From contig NZ_BOMY01000028.1 of assembly GCF_016862435.1 (NCBI RefSeq), forward strand, positions 78,602 to 142,601: a stretch of DNA of 64,000 nt, given 5' to 3'. Below the pieces are notes generated by a model, which saw only the letters and a program-made list of their open reading frames with translations, did no database searches and was not told where the DNA came from. Each line of letters begins with the position of its first letter. The stretch's first letter is position 1. Below, one piece after another: positions 7,405-16,380 of the stretch. This stretch comes from Paractinoplanes tereljensis. Lineage in GTDB: Bacteria; Actinomycetota; Actinomycetes; Mycobacteriales; Micromonosporaceae. The position numbers were made by a program, and so were the translations under genes.

Positions 7405-9468
7405 TTGTCGCTCATCGAGTCGTCCCCGGACGGCGTCACCATCGCCCTGCACACCGCGAACACCACCTATGCGGTGCGACTGGACGAGAGAACCGTCCGC
7501 CCGATCCACTGGGGGCCGCGGATCAGTGCCGCCGAGGCCGCCGAGATCCCGGCCTGGGACTCGCCCTACCAGGACACCTTCGAGGGGTGGCTGGACGGGG
7601 CCGAGGACTTCCCGGTGGGCGGCGGCGCCATGTTCGGGCCGGCCGCGTTGTCGTTCGACGGCGGCGACCTGCACGTGGCCGGGCACGAGATCCGCGGGGA
7701 CGAGCTGATCGTCCGGCTCCGCGGTGCCCTGGAGGCCGACCTGCACTACCGGGTGCGACCGGATACCGACGTCATCGAGCGCTGGTCGGTGGTTCGAGCC
7801 GGCCACGAGGTCGTGCTCACCGATCACGCGGCCGCGGTCTGGTGCGTTCCGGTCCGCGACGACTACCGCCTCACCCACGTCACCGGCGGCTGGGTCCGCG
7901 AGGGCAGGTTGCACCGGGTCGAGGTGCCGGAGGCCGAGACCACCCTGATCAGCCGGCGCGGCGTCACCAGCCACGCCACCAACCCGTGGGTGATGCTCGA
8001 CGACGGCACCGCCACCGAGGAGTCCGGCGAGGTCTGGACGGCGGCGCTCGCCTTCAGCGGCTCGTGGCGCATCACGGTGTCCCGTACCTCGGCCGGTCGT
8101 TGTTCGGTCCTCGGCGCCGCCGGCCACGACCGCACCGTCACCCGCCTGCTCCCCGGGGAGCAGGCCGTCTCGCCGATCTTCGCCGCGCTCTACACCGGCG
8201 ACGGTTTCGGCGCGGCCAGCCGCGCCTGGCACGACTACCAGGCCAAATACGTCCTGCGGCACGCCGGCGAGCTGCGGCCGGTGCTCTACAACTCGTGGGA
8301 GGCCACCTCCTTCGACGTCTCCGACGAGGGGCAGCGGGCCCTCGCCGAACGCGCCGCCAAGCTGGGCGTCGAACTGTTCGTGGTCGACGACGGCTGGTTC
8401 GGCGCGCGCACCAGCGACCGGGCCGGGCTCGGCGACTGGTTCCCCAACCCGCACCGCTTTCCGGACGGCCTGCGGCCGCTCGCTGATCACATCCGGTCGC
8501 TCGGCATGGACTTCGGACTGTGGGTCGAGCCCGAGATGGTCAACCCGGACAGCGATCTGTACCGCGCGCACCCCGACTGGACCCTGCACCAACCCGGGGT
8601 GCGCGCCACCGAGCTGCGCAACCAGCTGGTCCTCGACTTCACCCGGCCCGACGTCCGGGACTGGGCGTTCGCCACGCTGGACCGGATCATCCGGGAGACC
8701 GGCCTGTCCTTCCTCAAGTGGGACTTCAACCGGTCCTTCACCCAGGCCCGGCCGCAGTCGGCGATCGGGCACGCGCAAGGCGTCTATGCCGTCATAGATC
8801 AACTTCGGACAACCCATCCCGGTGTACGGGTGGAAGCCTGCGCCGGCGGCGGGGGTCGCGTCGACCTCGGAATTCTGGCCCGTACCGATCAGGTGTGGAC
8901 CAGCGACAACACCGACGCGGTGGACCGGCTCGGCATCCAGCACGGATACACCCAGGTGTACGCGCCGGGGACGATGGTCGCCTGGGTCACCGACAGTCCC
9001 AACTCGATCACCGGCCGGCGGGTGCCGCTGCCGTTCCGGTTCCACGTCGCGATGGCCGGGGTGCTCGGGCTCGGCGGCGACCTGACCACCTGGACGCCGG
9101 ACGAACTGGACCTGGCCGCCGAGATGGTCGCCCGCTATCGGGAGATCCGGCCGATCGTGCAGCACGGAACGCTGTACCGGTTGCTGCCGCCGGAAGGTTC
9201 ACTGTCCGCGTCCCAATACATTTTGGACGGCCGGATCGTTGTCTTCGTGTGGCGTGTTTCCGGCGCCGCGAGGACGGTCCGTGTGCGGCTGCGAGGATTG
9301 GATCCGGCAGTGACCTACCAGGGAGTTTCCGGGGCCGCGCTGATGGCGGCCGGCCTGACCGTGGAGCTGCCGCCGGGCGAGGGCCCGGTGAGCGCGCTCG
9401 TTCAGCTGCAGGCCGACCCGTTGACCGCGCAGTTCTCCGGTCCGGCGGAGCCGGAGAGCTTGAAGTGA
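7405..9468 (+). CDS. Alpha-galactosidase, glycoside hydrolase family 36
   Basis: A 687-residue GH36 enzyme cleaving terminal alpha-1,6-galactosyl groups (raffinose-family sugars, galactomannan fragments). Order: N-terminal beta-sandwich (~1-280), (beta/alpha)8 barrel (~290-610) and C-terminal beta domain. Within the barrel VVDDGWFG, LWVEPEMVNPDS, FLKWDFNR with nucleophile Asp440, EACAGGGGRVD, and WTSDNTDA with acid/base Asp501 are all present. The start is TTG at 7405 with CTGGAG at 7392-7397. No signal peptide, so cytoplasmic. Last gene of the operon; its 3' end overlaps by 67 bases the convergent gene at 9402. Confidence 0.94.
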   Translation: MSLIESSPDGVTIALHTANTTYAVRLDERTVRPIHWGPRISAAEAAEIPAWDSPYQDTFEGWLDGAEDFPVGGGAMFGPAALSFDGGDLHVAGHEIRGDELIVRLRGALEADLHYRVRPDTDVIERWSVVRAGHEVVLTDHAAAVWCVPVRDDYRLTHVTGGWVREGRLHRVEVPEAETTLISRRGVTSHATNPWVMLDDGTATEESGEVWTAALAFSGSWRITVSRTSAGRCSVLGAAGHDRTVTRLLPGEQAVSPIFAALYTGDGFGAASRAWHDYQAKYVLRHAGELRPVLYNSWEATSFDVSDEGQRALAERAAKLGVELFVVDDGWFGARTSDRAGLGDWFPNPHRFPDGLRPLADHIRSLGMDFGLWVEPEMVNPDSDLYRAHPDWTLHQPGVRATELRNQLVLDFTRPDVRDWAFATLDRIIRETGLSFLKWDFNRSFTQARPQSAIGHAQGVYAVIDQLRTTHPGVRVEACAGGGGRVDLGILARTDQVWTSDNTDAVDRLGIQHGYTQVYAPGTMVAWVTDSPNSITGRRVPLPFRFHVAMAGVLGLGGDLTTWTPDELDLAAEMVARYREIRPIVQHGTLYRLLPPEGSLSASQYILDGRIVVFVWRVSGAARTVRVRLRGLDPAVTYQGVSGAALMAAGLTVELPPGEGPVSALVQLQADPLTAQFSGPAEPESLK

Positions 9469-10016
9469 AACCGCAGCGAACCGGTGGATCCGGCGGCCAG
9501 CGGGACCGAGGACGTCCAGGTGTAGGACGTGCCGCGCTGGACCAGGGTGGGCTGGGGGAGCGACTCGAGCCAGGACGTGACGAGGGCGCCCGGGTAGTTG
9601 AGGGTGACCGTCCAGGACCGTCCGGTGCCGGTGTGGTTCCGCAGCAGCACCTCGCCGATGAACGCGTCGGGGTAGGAGTTGAGGATCCGGTAGGTGCCGC
9701 TGACGGTGACGGCGGCGGGGGCGGTGGTCGGTTGCGGGTCGCTCGTGGGGTCACGGGGCGGCACCGTTTTGGTGGTCTTCTCGAGGGTGGGGCTACCGCT
9801 GTCGGTGGGGGTGCTCGGCAGGAGGCTGACCGGGATCTGCGGCCCGGAGGTGACCCCCGGGAGGGTGAAGGCGGGCTCGGGCGAGAGCAGAGTGCTCGGC
9901 TCGGAACGCCCCGGAACGCTGCGCAGGATGAGGATCGCCATGATTCCGATGACTGACAGAGCGACTATCCACGGCAAAAACCCTTTATAGCCCGATTTTT
10001 CGGCCAACTTATTCAC
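9402..10016 (-). CDS. Membrane-anchored protein with a CBM2-like domain
   Basis: A 204-residue protein with one N-terminal membrane span (FLPWIVALSVIGIMAILIL, ~13-31), a Pro/Ser/Thr-rich extracellular linker (~35-100) and a C-terminal domain that looks like a family-2 carbohydrate-binding module: GTYRILNSYPDAFIGEVLLRN, RSWTVTLNYPG, GSTGSLRFHFKLSG and a closing NCAVNGSACS. Aromatic residues are fewer than in cellulose-binding CBM2, so binding is uncertain. I chose the GTG at 10016; the frame is open further upstream and no clear ribosome site is seen, so the start is provisional. The last 67 bases overlap the convergent GH36 gene. A surface polysaccharide-binding role is inference. Confidence 0.65.
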   Translation of the reverse strand: MNKLAEKSGYKGFLPWIVALSVIGIMAILILRSVPGRSEPSTLLSPEPAFTLPGVTSGPQIPVSLLPSTPTDSGSPTLEKTTKTVPPRDPTSDPQPTTAPAAVTVSGTYRILNSYPDAFIGEVLLRNHTGTGRSWTVTLNYPGALVTSWLESLPQPTLVQRGTSYTWTSSVPLAAGSTGSLRFHFKLSGSAGPENCAVNGSACS

Positions 10017-10111
10017 ATCCCGGTCATAGCCCGCATCACCGGACGTAAGGCTAGCTATTACCGGGGTCGCTGGAAAGCCCCGAATTTCGACCGTGAAAGC
10101 AATTCCGGAAA

Positions 10112-10906
10112 TCAGCGGCTGAGTTCCCAGAATGCGATCGCGGCGGCCGTCGCGACGTTCAGCGAGTCGACCCCGTTCTGCATCGGAATGGCCACCCGCA
10201 CGTCGCTCGCGGCCAGCGCCGACCGGCTCAGCCCCGGTCCCTCGGCGCCGAGCATCAATGCCGGCCGGGCCCGGTCGGCCGCGCTCAGATTCTGCAGTTC
10301 CACCGAATCCGCCCCGGGCGTGAGCGCGAGCAGCCGGAACCCCGCGTCGCGGACCACCTTGAGGGCTTCCGGCCAGGTCTCCGCCTTGGCGTACGGAATG
10401 GCGAAGACCTCGCCCATGCTCACCCGCACGGCCCGCCGGTACAGCGGGTCGGCGCAGTTCGGTGACAGCACGATCGCATCGATGCCGAGGGCGGCCGCGC
10501 TGCGGAACAACGCCCCCAGATTGGTGTGCGTGTTCAGCCCTTCGAGCACGACCAGCCGCCGGGCCGGGGCCACCAGTTCTTCCAGCGACGGGAGTTCCCG
10601 GCGGTGAAACGAGCCCAGCACGCCACGGTGCACGTGAAAGCCGGTGATCGCTTCGAGAACCGCCGGGGTGCCCGAGTAGACGACCGCGTCGTCCGGTAGA
10701 TCGGCGAACTGATCGATCCGCTTCTCGTCGACCAGAATCGACCGCAGCCGATAGCCGGCCCGTAGGGCGCGCCGGATGACCAGCTCGCCCTCGGCGATGA
10801 ACAGCCCGTTCGGCGGTTCCCACCGGGTGCGCAATTCCAGGTCGGTCAGTGCGCGGTAATCGCCGATCCGCGGATCGTCCGCGCCCTCAACCCGAATTAC
10901 GACCAC
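10112..10906 (-). CDS. SpoU/TrmH-family RNA 2'-O-methyltransferase
   Basis: A 264-residue SPOUT methyltransferase using SAM to methylate a ribose 2'-OH in rRNA or tRNA. An N-terminal substrate-binding domain (L30e-like, ~20-110, EGELVIRRALRAG) precedes the knotted catalytic domain with the three SpoU motifs: LNTHTNLGALFRSAAAL (motif 1, Asn and Arg), PALMLGAEGPGLS (motif 2) and IPMQNGVDSLNVATAAAI (motif 3). The target nucleotide cannot be read from sequence. Downstream of the small gene at 10925 on the same strand with an 18-base gap, so probably co-transcribed. Confidence 0.92.
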   Translation of the reverse strand: MVVIRVEGADDPRIGDYRALTDLELRTRWEPPNGLFIAEGELVIRRALRAGYRLRSILVDEKRIDQFADLPDDAVVYSGTPAVLEAITGFHVHRGVLGSFHRRELPSLEELVAPARRLVVLEGLNTHTNLGALFRSAAALGIDAIVLSPNCADPLYRRAVRVSMGEVFAIPYAKAETWPEALKVVRDAGFRLLALTPGADSVELQNLSAADRARPALMLGAEGPGLSRSALAASDVRVAIPMQNGVDSLNVATAAAIAFWELSR

Positions 10907-10924
10907 GGGCCCCTTCGCTTTCTC

Positions 10925-11119
10925 TCAGCCGCCGCTGCGCCGGTTCCCGAAGGACTTACGTGCCGGCACCGTTCCGCGTCCGTGCGGTTGCCCGCCGGTC
11001 TGGGTGACGCCACTGTCGGAATGCCCGTGCTTCTTGCCCTTGGCGGCCCGCCGAGCGGCCCGATTCATGAACTCCTCGGGTTGCTCGGCTTCTGGTTCCA
11101 CCTGCTCGGAGTCAGCCAT
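10925..11119 (-). CDS. Small charged protein, unknown function
   Basis: A 64-residue hydrophilic protein: an acidic N-terminal third (MADSEQVEPEAEQPEEF), then a basic segment NRAARRAAKGKKHGH and a Gly/Arg-rich tail ending KSFGNRRSGG. It is likely disordered and could touch nucleic acid, but that is only from composition. It lies between two same-strand genes with 17-18 base gaps (11137 upstream, 10906 downstream), which supports a real translated gene rather than a chance frame. No domain recognised. Confidence 0.6.
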   Translation of the reverse strand: MADSEQVEPEAEQPEEFMNRAARRAAKGKKHGHSDSGVTQTGGQPHGRGTVPARKSFGNRRSGG

Positions 11120-11136
11120 GAGGTAAGTATGGCCGA

Positions 11137-11712
11137 TCAGGCGCGCATCGAGGCGAGCAGGCCCAGTTCGGGCTGCAGGGCGCCGTCCTGGCCCAGAGCG
11201 AGGAAGTCCGCCTCCACCTCGGCCAGGTCGAGCGTGCCGTCCCGGACCGCCTCGTAGCGGACGTAGCTCCACAGGAACACGTCCAGGTTGTCGAAGCGAG
11301 TGCCCTCCTCGAGGACCTCCTCCTCGTGGAACCAGATGGCCACCTGGCCGTTGGTCAGCACCACCCAGAGGTTGCCACCGCCGTCGGCGCCGATCGAGTA
11401 GACGTCGTCGTCGCTCAGCCGGGTCTCGTAATCGGAGTCGAGGATCCCGCAGTCGTTGGCGGCGAAGTCGAAACCGTACGACCACTCGGCGACGTCCAGG
11501 AACTCGGGCAACGTGCCGGAGCGGACCAGGCGATCGAAGGCCGCCAGGGCGGCCGCGGCCGGTGCGGGCAGGCGCGCGAGGAACGGTTCGATCGGGCGTA
11601 CGTCGCTCAGGTCCAGGTCGTCGAGGGCGGGACGGTCGGTGAGGAAGCGGGTCAGGTCGGCGTCAAAATCGCGCTCGACGTAGCCGGTGAGATCTTCGAC
11701 GGTGAGGGTCAC
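11137..11712 (-). CDS. SUKH (SMI1/KNR4)-like hypothetical protein
   Basis: A 191-residue acidic cytoplasmic protein. The segment DDVYSIGADGGGNLWVVLTNGQ, followed by AIWFHEEEV and a late FLWSYVRYEAV helix, resembles the SMI1/KNR4 (SUKH) fold, where a G-D-G-G-G-N strand leads into a hairpin. SUKH proteins are often immunity proteins of contact-dependent toxins, but they also occur as orphans, and no toxin gene is nearby, so no immunity role is claimed. It starts 32 bases from the divergent LLM oxidoreductase gene and precedes the small gene at 10925. Confidence 0.6.
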   Translation of the reverse strand: MTLTVEDLTGYVERDFDADLTRFLTDRPALDDLDLSDVRPIEPFLARLPAPAAAALAAFDRLVRSGTLPEFLDVAEWSYGFDFAANDCGILDSDYETRLSDDDVYSIGADGGGNLWVVLTNGQVAIWFHEEEVLEEGTRFDNLDVFLWSYVRYEAVRDGTLDLAEVEADFLALGQDGALQPELGLLASMRA

Positions 11713-11744
11713 GCGCGGATCCTAGTGGCCGCTAGGGTTGCGTC

Positions 11745-12635
11745 ATGATCGGGTTACGTGTCGGTTTCATGTTCGAGCGCGACCGTGCTCCGGAGGAGCT
11801 GCCGGCCTGCGCGGCCGCGCTCGAGGAGCTGGGCGCCGACGACCTCTGGGTGGTCGAGGACCTCGGCTGGGCCGGGTCGATCAGTGCCGCCGCCCTTGCG
11901 CTGGCCGCCACCCGCCGGCTGCGGGTGGGCATCGGCATCGCGCCGGTGGCGCTGCGCAACCCGGCCCTGCTGGCGATGGAGGTCGCCAACCTGGCCCGGG
12001 TCCACCCGGGACGGTTGGTGGCCGGGGTGGGGCACGGCGTTCCGGAGTGGATGCGCAAGGTCGGCGCCGAGACCCCGCGCAAGCTCGCCCTTCTGGAGGA
12101 GACGATCGTGGCCGTCCGCGGCCTGGTCGCCGGGGAGACCGTCACCCTGCACGGGCGCGAGGTCACCGTGGACGGGCTGACCCTGGTGCACCCGGCCCGC
12201 GAGGTGCCGCCGATCGTGACCGGCGTGGTGAAGCCGCGGTCGCTCGAACTGTCCGGCCGGGTCGCCGACGGGACCATCCTGGCCGAGGGGGCCGGACCGG
12301 CCGAGCTCATCGCGGCCCGCAAGCACATCGACGCCGGCCGGGCGGCCGGTGACCGGCCGGAGCACGAGCTGATCGTCTTCGCCTACCTGCACGTGTCGGA
12401 CGACCCGGAGCGGGCCGCCGAGGCCACCCGGGAGATGGTCACCGGGCAGGCGGCCTGGCTCGGGGTCCCGCCCGAGGAGCTGTTCACCCTGATCGGGCCG
12501 GCCGCCGACATCCCGGCGCGGGTGGCCGCCCTGCACGAGGCCGGCGCGTCCACGGTGATCCTGCGCCCGCTGGGCGACGATCCGGAGGGACAGGCCCGGA
12601 TCGCGCTGGAGGCGCTCGGCCGCGTCCGGCAATGA
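11745..12635 (+). CDS. LLM-class (luciferase-like) flavin/F420-dependent oxidoreductase
   Basis: A 296-residue member of the bacterial luciferase-like TIM-barrel superfamily. Seen: LRVGIGIAPVALRNPALLAMEVANLARVHPGRL compressed here to the pieces LRVGIGIAPV, RNPALLAMEV and RVHPGRLVAGVGHG, plus the C-terminal VAALHEAGASTVILRPLG. This layout is typical of the F420-dependent Mer/Fgd-like branch that is abundant in actinobacteria. Substrate and cofactor (FMN or F420) cannot be fixed from sequence. Single gene; divergent from the SUKH-like gene. Confidence 0.88.
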   Translation: MIGLRVGFMFERDRAPEELPACAAALEELGADDLWVVEDLGWAGSISAAALALAATRRLRVGIGIAPVALRNPALLAMEVANLARVHPGRLVAGVGHGVPEWMRKVGAETPRKLALLEETIVAVRGLVAGETVTLHGREVTVDGLTLVHPAREVPPIVTGVVKPRSLELSGRVADGTILAEGAGPAELIAARKHIDAGRAAGDRPEHELIVFAYLHVSDDPERAAEATREMVTGQAAWLGVPPEELFTLIGPAADIPARVAALHEAGASTVILRPLGDDPEGQARIALEALGRVRQ

Positions 12636-12740
12636 TCCAGAAAGTTCCGATCCGAGCTGGGATCCTGGGGTGAGGCAGAAGGTCCGGAGCGGCAGTACGG
12701 TTGTACTGTTCGGGTGATCCGTCGAACGGGGGGTGTGACT

Positions 12741-14666
12741 GTGTCGTCCGGATCGGGTTCTGGTTCGGGAGCGGATCAGCACCTTCTGGCCCTGCTGCGG
12801 GCCATTCGGCTGCGGCAGGCCGCGCCGGAGGCGGTGGAGGCGGGTGCCGCCGACACGGCCGCGGCGCTGACCGATATCGCCCGGCGTAAGGCGGCGAGCG
12901 AACCGCCGGCCTCGGCCCCGCAGCGACCGGGCTGGGCCGAGAGCCCGCACGACAGCGAGCCGACCGGCCCAAGTGAGACCGTGGGCGGGCCGGCCGTGGC
13001 CGATGAGCCGGTGCCCGGCGACGGCGACCTGCTGGCCTCGGCGGCGGACTTCTTCGGCCGGAGCGCCGCCGGATCTCCGCCCCGCCCTCCCGAAAGAACC
13101 GACTTGTCCGGAAAGACACCGAAACCTCCGGTCGGCAGCTCGTTCGCCGAGCGTGGGCCGCTGCTCCGCCCGCCGGGCCTGCCGTCCATCGACCCGTTGC
13201 GGAAGACCCCCGAAGCGGAACCCGAACCGGCCGCGGGCCGCCCCGAGGACCGCCCCGAGGACGGCTACGGGATCGACGGCGAGGACCGGGTCGGCGAGCC
13301 GAGCCGCAACCGATTCGCCGGACTCGGACCGGCCCAGGTGTCGCACGGGCCGGCGAAGGCATCAGGCGAGGCCGTCGTGCCGGCCGCCGACGAGCCCGAG
13401 AGCGCCGTGCCGGGCCGCCCCCGCTGGGCCTCCGGCGACGAGCCGGAACACTCTGCCCGCCCCCGGGTCCCGCACTTCGAGGGCGTCGTGTCGCCGACCG
13501 TGACGGCCCCGGCCCGTACGTCCTCGGTGGACGGCATGGACCCGGCCGACGACGCCCTGCTCCGCCAGACCCAGCGGCTGCTGGCCACCAGCCTCACCTT
13601 CGCCGGTGGCGCCGGCGAGGTGGCGATCCGGCTGCGCGAGGCGCTCTGGCAGGCACACCCGTCGCTGCTCGCGATCCTGCCGGGAGACGCCGACGCGCAG
13701 GCCGACCGCCTCGCCGCCGGCCTGGTCTGGCTCGTGCACCACCTCGACCAGCCGCCGCTGCTGGTGGCCGGCTGCGCCGCTCTCGGTCAGGTCCTCGCCG
13801 AGGCCGGGGTCGAGCAGGACCGCCTGCAATTGGTCGGGGCCGCCCTGGCCGAGGCGATGCGGGCCGGGATGGCGCCGGGGGACTGGCGTCAGGAGTTCGA
13901 CCTGGCCTGGCGGTCCACCTGGCAGCACCTGTACGAGTGGATCCGGCAGGGCGGGGCCACCGCCGCCTACCACCGCACCACCTGGACCGCCGTGGTGGTG
14001 TCGCACGAGCTGCGCCGCCCCGACCTGGCCGTCATCCTGCTGCGGCCGCATCTGCCGCTGCCGTTCCGGCCGGGCCAGTACGCCCGGGTCGAGGTGGCCG
14101 AGCTGCCGGGGATCTGGCGACCGTACTCGCTGACCGGCGCCCCGCGCCGCAACGACCTGATCGAGCTGCACGTGCGGGCCAAAACGCAGAATGGCGTCAG
14201 CGGCACCCTGGTCTACCGCACCAGGGAGGGGGACCGGCTGCAGCTGAGCCGGCCCGAGGGCCAGATGGCGCTGCCGGTCGCCCCCGACCGCAACCTGCTG
14301 ATGATCGCGGGCGACACCGGGGTGGCGCCGCTCAAGGCGCTGCTGACCGAGCTCGCGGACACCGGCGACCCGCGCTCGGCGGTCCTGTTCTGGGGCGTCC
14401 GCAACCTCGACGAGCTGTACGACATCGACGACATCGCCGAGATCGCCCGCACCGCGAAACGGGCCACGGTGGTGCCGGTGGTCTCCGAGGGCGACCCCGG
14501 GCCGTACGCGTCGGGCCTGGTCACCGACGCGGTCGCGGCCTACGGCGAGTGGTCGCAGCACGAGGTCTACCTGGCCGGCCCGCCGCTGATGCTGACCAGC
14601 ACGACCGTCGCGCTACAGCTGCTGGGCGTCGCGCCCGACCACATCCATCACGACGCGCCCGAGTAG
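12741..14666 (+). CDS. Flavohaemoglobin-like protein: disordered N-term, haem-less globin, FAD/NAD reductase
   Basis: About 641 residues. Residues 1-265 are Pro/Ala/Gly/Glu-rich and look disordered. A globin-like domain (~266-400; LREALWQAHPSLLAIL) is followed by a ferredoxin-NADP reductase module: FAD motif RPYSLTGAP (~460) and NAD(P) motif GDTGVAPLKAL (~525). In flavohaemoglobins the globin F-helix reads L-G-x-x-H-x-x-x-G-V; here the aligned segment is LGQVLAEAGV, so the proximal haem-ligand His is replaced by Leu352. Nitric-oxide dioxygenase activity is therefore unlikely. GTG 12741 is chosen because GGGGGG lies at 12728-12733; GTG 12714 is an alternative. The 3' end overlaps the convergent cupin gene by 19 bases. 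Confidence 0.8.
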   Translation: MSSGSGSGSGADQHLLALLRAIRLRQAAPEAVEAGAADTAAALTDIARRKAASEPPASAPQRPGWAESPHDSEPTGPSETVGGPAVADEPVPGDGDLLASAADFFGRSAAGSPPRPPERTDLSGKTPKPPVGSSFAERGPLLRPPGLPSIDPLRKTPEAEPEPAAGRPEDRPEDGYGIDGEDRVGEPSRNRFAGLGPAQVSHGPAKASGEAVVPAADEPESAVPGRPRWASGDEPEHSARPRVPHFEGVVSPTVTAPARTSSVDGMDPADDALLRQTQRLLATSLTFAGGAGEVAIRLREALWQAHPSLLAILPGDADAQADRLAAGLVWLVHHLDQPPLLVAGCAALGQVLAEAGVEQDRLQLVGAALAEAMRAGMAPGDWRQEFDLAWRSTWQHLYEWIRQGGATAAYHRTTWTAVVVSHELRRPDLAVILLRPHLPLPFRPGQYARVEVAELPGIWRPYSLTGAPRRNDLIELHVRAKTQNGVSGTLVYRTREGDRLQLSRPEGQMALPVAPDRNLLMIAGDTGVAPLKALLTELADTGDPRSAVLFWGVRNLDELYDIDDIAEIARTAKRATVVPVVSEGDPGPYASGLVTDAVAAYGEWSQHEVYLAGPPLMLTSTTVALQLLGVAPDHIHHDAPE

Positions 14667-15016
14667 GGCACCGCGTAACCGGGCACCGACGGCCAGCGGC
14701 AGGTCAGCACCACCGAGTCCTGCTCGGCCAGCCAGGAGTGGTCGTCACCGGCGCCCCACAGCACGTAGTCGCCGGGCTCGGACAGCACCACCGTGCGCTC
14801 CCGGAAGATCATCTGGAACCGGCCGCTGATCAGCACCAGGACGGCCGTGCGGTGCTCGCCGCGGACCCACTCGGCCCGCCGGTCGCCGGCCTCGTGCCGG
14901 CCCCACTTGATCTCGACGTCGGTGCTGTGCCGGGCGTCCCCGGGCGGCAGGAAGTGCCCGACCAACCAACCCCGCTCCTTCGGAGCGTCAAGGTCCGCTT
15001 TGCCGAAATAGATCAC
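14648..15016 (-). CDS. Small cupin-like protein coupled to murL
   Basis: A 122-residue single-domain cupin-type beta-barrel: GWLVGHFLPPGDARHS, VEIKWGRHEAGDRR, RTAVLVLISGRFQMIF and SEPGDYVLWGAGDDHSW give the two motif regions. Such proteins are often mislabelled signal peptidase I in actinobacterial genomes, but nothing here supports a peptidase. The GTG start at 15016 overlaps the murL stop by 4 bases (GTGA), so the two are translationally coupled. Possible roles are a sensor or isomerase acting with MurL, or an unrelated coupled gene; no substrate is visible. Confidence 0.8.
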   Translation of the reverse strand: MIYFGKADLDAPKERGWLVGHFLPPGDARHSTDVEIKWGRHEAGDRRAEWVRGEHRTAVLVLISGRFQMIFRERTVVLSEPGDYVLWGAGDDHSWLAEQDSVVLTCRWPSVPGYAVPYSGAS

Positions 15017-16317
15017 GCGAGGGCCGCGTCCAGGATCTTGGCGTACGCCTCCGGGACGTACGTTTCGCCGCCCGGGGTGAGCACCGCCTCGCGGGACGCC
15101 TCCGCCCAGGCCTGCGCCGGCACCGCGGCCCGCAGCGCGACAAGCACCGGGGCGTCGTCGTCCAGCATCGCCAGCGCGACCAGCGACTCCTCGACCTCGC
15201 CGACGCACTCGAACGGCTTGTGCGCGTCGATGCCGAGCAGCTCCAGGAAGCCGGGCACCTGGGCCGGGTCGGCGAACAGGTCGTGGCCGAAGATGTGGGT
15301 GAGCCGGTCTCGTTCCATTGCCGGGGCCATCGCCAGGAAGACGAACCGGCACTTCGGGCAGTCGCCGCACCAGCGAACGGTCGGATCGTGCAGCTTGAAC
15401 GCCTTGTTGCAGCTGGTCACCACGTCGTCGTAGGCGGTGTGCCGGGCGAACAGCTGGGCGATGTGCAGCTCGGACAGCGACCGCAGCAGGGAGAAGTAGG
15501 GCTCGGTCAGCCCGGCGTGGGCGGTCACCGCGGCCCGCAGCAGGCCCTCGGCGGCCACTCCCTTGGACCACTGGTGGTTGATCTCGTGACCGTTCCAGAC
15601 CAGGTTGGGGTCGGACGCCGAGCGCTCGTTCGACATCACCACCGGGCCGAGGCCGTGCCAGACCGCGGTGGCGATCGCGATCAGCGAGTTGATCGCGGTG
15701 ACCGGGATGTGGCCGTTGAGCGCGCCCGCCTTGTTGAGCTCGAACAGGCGCGGGTCGAGCTGCCGGCGGGCGGCCAGCGCGGCCAGGCCGGAGGCGGCGT
15801 TGACCGCCTTGATCACCGGGTTGGGGTTGACCGAGAACGGGACCGGGTCGAGCCCGGCCGCGCGCAGGATCTCCAGCGTGACGATCGAGTCCTTGCCGCC
15901 GCCGACCGCGGAGAGCGGCCGGCCCTGCGAGTTGTCCACCGGCTCGGCCGTGGACGCCACCTCGGGCACCTCGACTGTCAGATCGAGGACATGGGCAAGT
16001 TGGTTGCGATACGCGTACTCGGCCAGGCCGTGGGTGTAGATCGCGGTGAAGAAGTCGCCCACCGCGGCCGGGACCGGCTTGGGCGCGACCACCCGCGGCG
16101 GCGCGCCGACCTTGTAGTAACTGACCCCGGCGACCACGTGGAGCAGGTCCAGGACCCGGTAGAACGCGTCCGGGGCGGTGCGGCCGGAGGGCACCGGGAA
16201 GGTGATCGTCTCGGTGAACTCCAGCGGTTCCGGGCCGTCGAGCACGTAGTCGAACGTCGCGACCCCGGTCTCCGGGTCGAACGCGTACGAGGGGAAGCGC
16301 ATGACGTCGAACCGCAC
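15013..16317 (-). CDS. murL: MurL-like UDP-MurNAc-L-Ala-L-Glu epimerase
   Basis: A 434-residue protein matching the MurL family, which epimerises the terminal L-Glu of UDP-MurNAc-L-Ala-L-Glu to D-Glu in an ATP-dependent step known from Xanthomonas. Seen: a PP-loop-like signature SAVGGGKDSIVTLEIL (136-151), ERSASDPNLVWNGHEINHQW and a cysteine motif RWCGDCPKCRFVF near residue 325. The start is GTG 16317 with AGGAG seven bases upstream. It is divergent, 63 bases away, from the murD2 gene, the same pairing as in the known pathway; the cupin at 14648 overlaps its stop. Strong context; enzymatic activity is inferred from family. Confidence 0.88.
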   Translation of the reverse strand: MRFDVMRFPSYAFDPETGVATFDYVLDGPEPLEFTETITFPVPSGRTAPDAFYRVLDLLHVVAGVSYYKVGAPPRVVAPKPVPAAVGDFFTAIYTHGLAEYAYRNQLAHVLDLTVEVPEVASTAEPVDNSQGRPLSAVGGGKDSIVTLEILRAAGLDPVPFSVNPNPVIKAVNAASGLAALAARRQLDPRLFELNKAGALNGHIPVTAINSLIAIATAVWHGLGPVVMSNERSASDPNLVWNGHEINHQWSKGVAAEGLLRAAVTAHAGLTEPYFSLLRSLSELHIAQLFARHTAYDDVVTSCNKAFKLHDPTVRWCGDCPKCRFVFLAMAPAMERDRLTHIFGHDLFADPAQVPGFLELLGIDAHKPFECVGEVEESLVALAMLDDDAPVLVALRAAVPAQAWAEASREAVLTPGGETYVPEAYAKILDAALA

Positions 16318-16380
16318 CCGGAAACTCCTGTCTTTGAGCCGACCGGCAATACTAGTTCGATTCGACTAGGAGGGCTCGAC

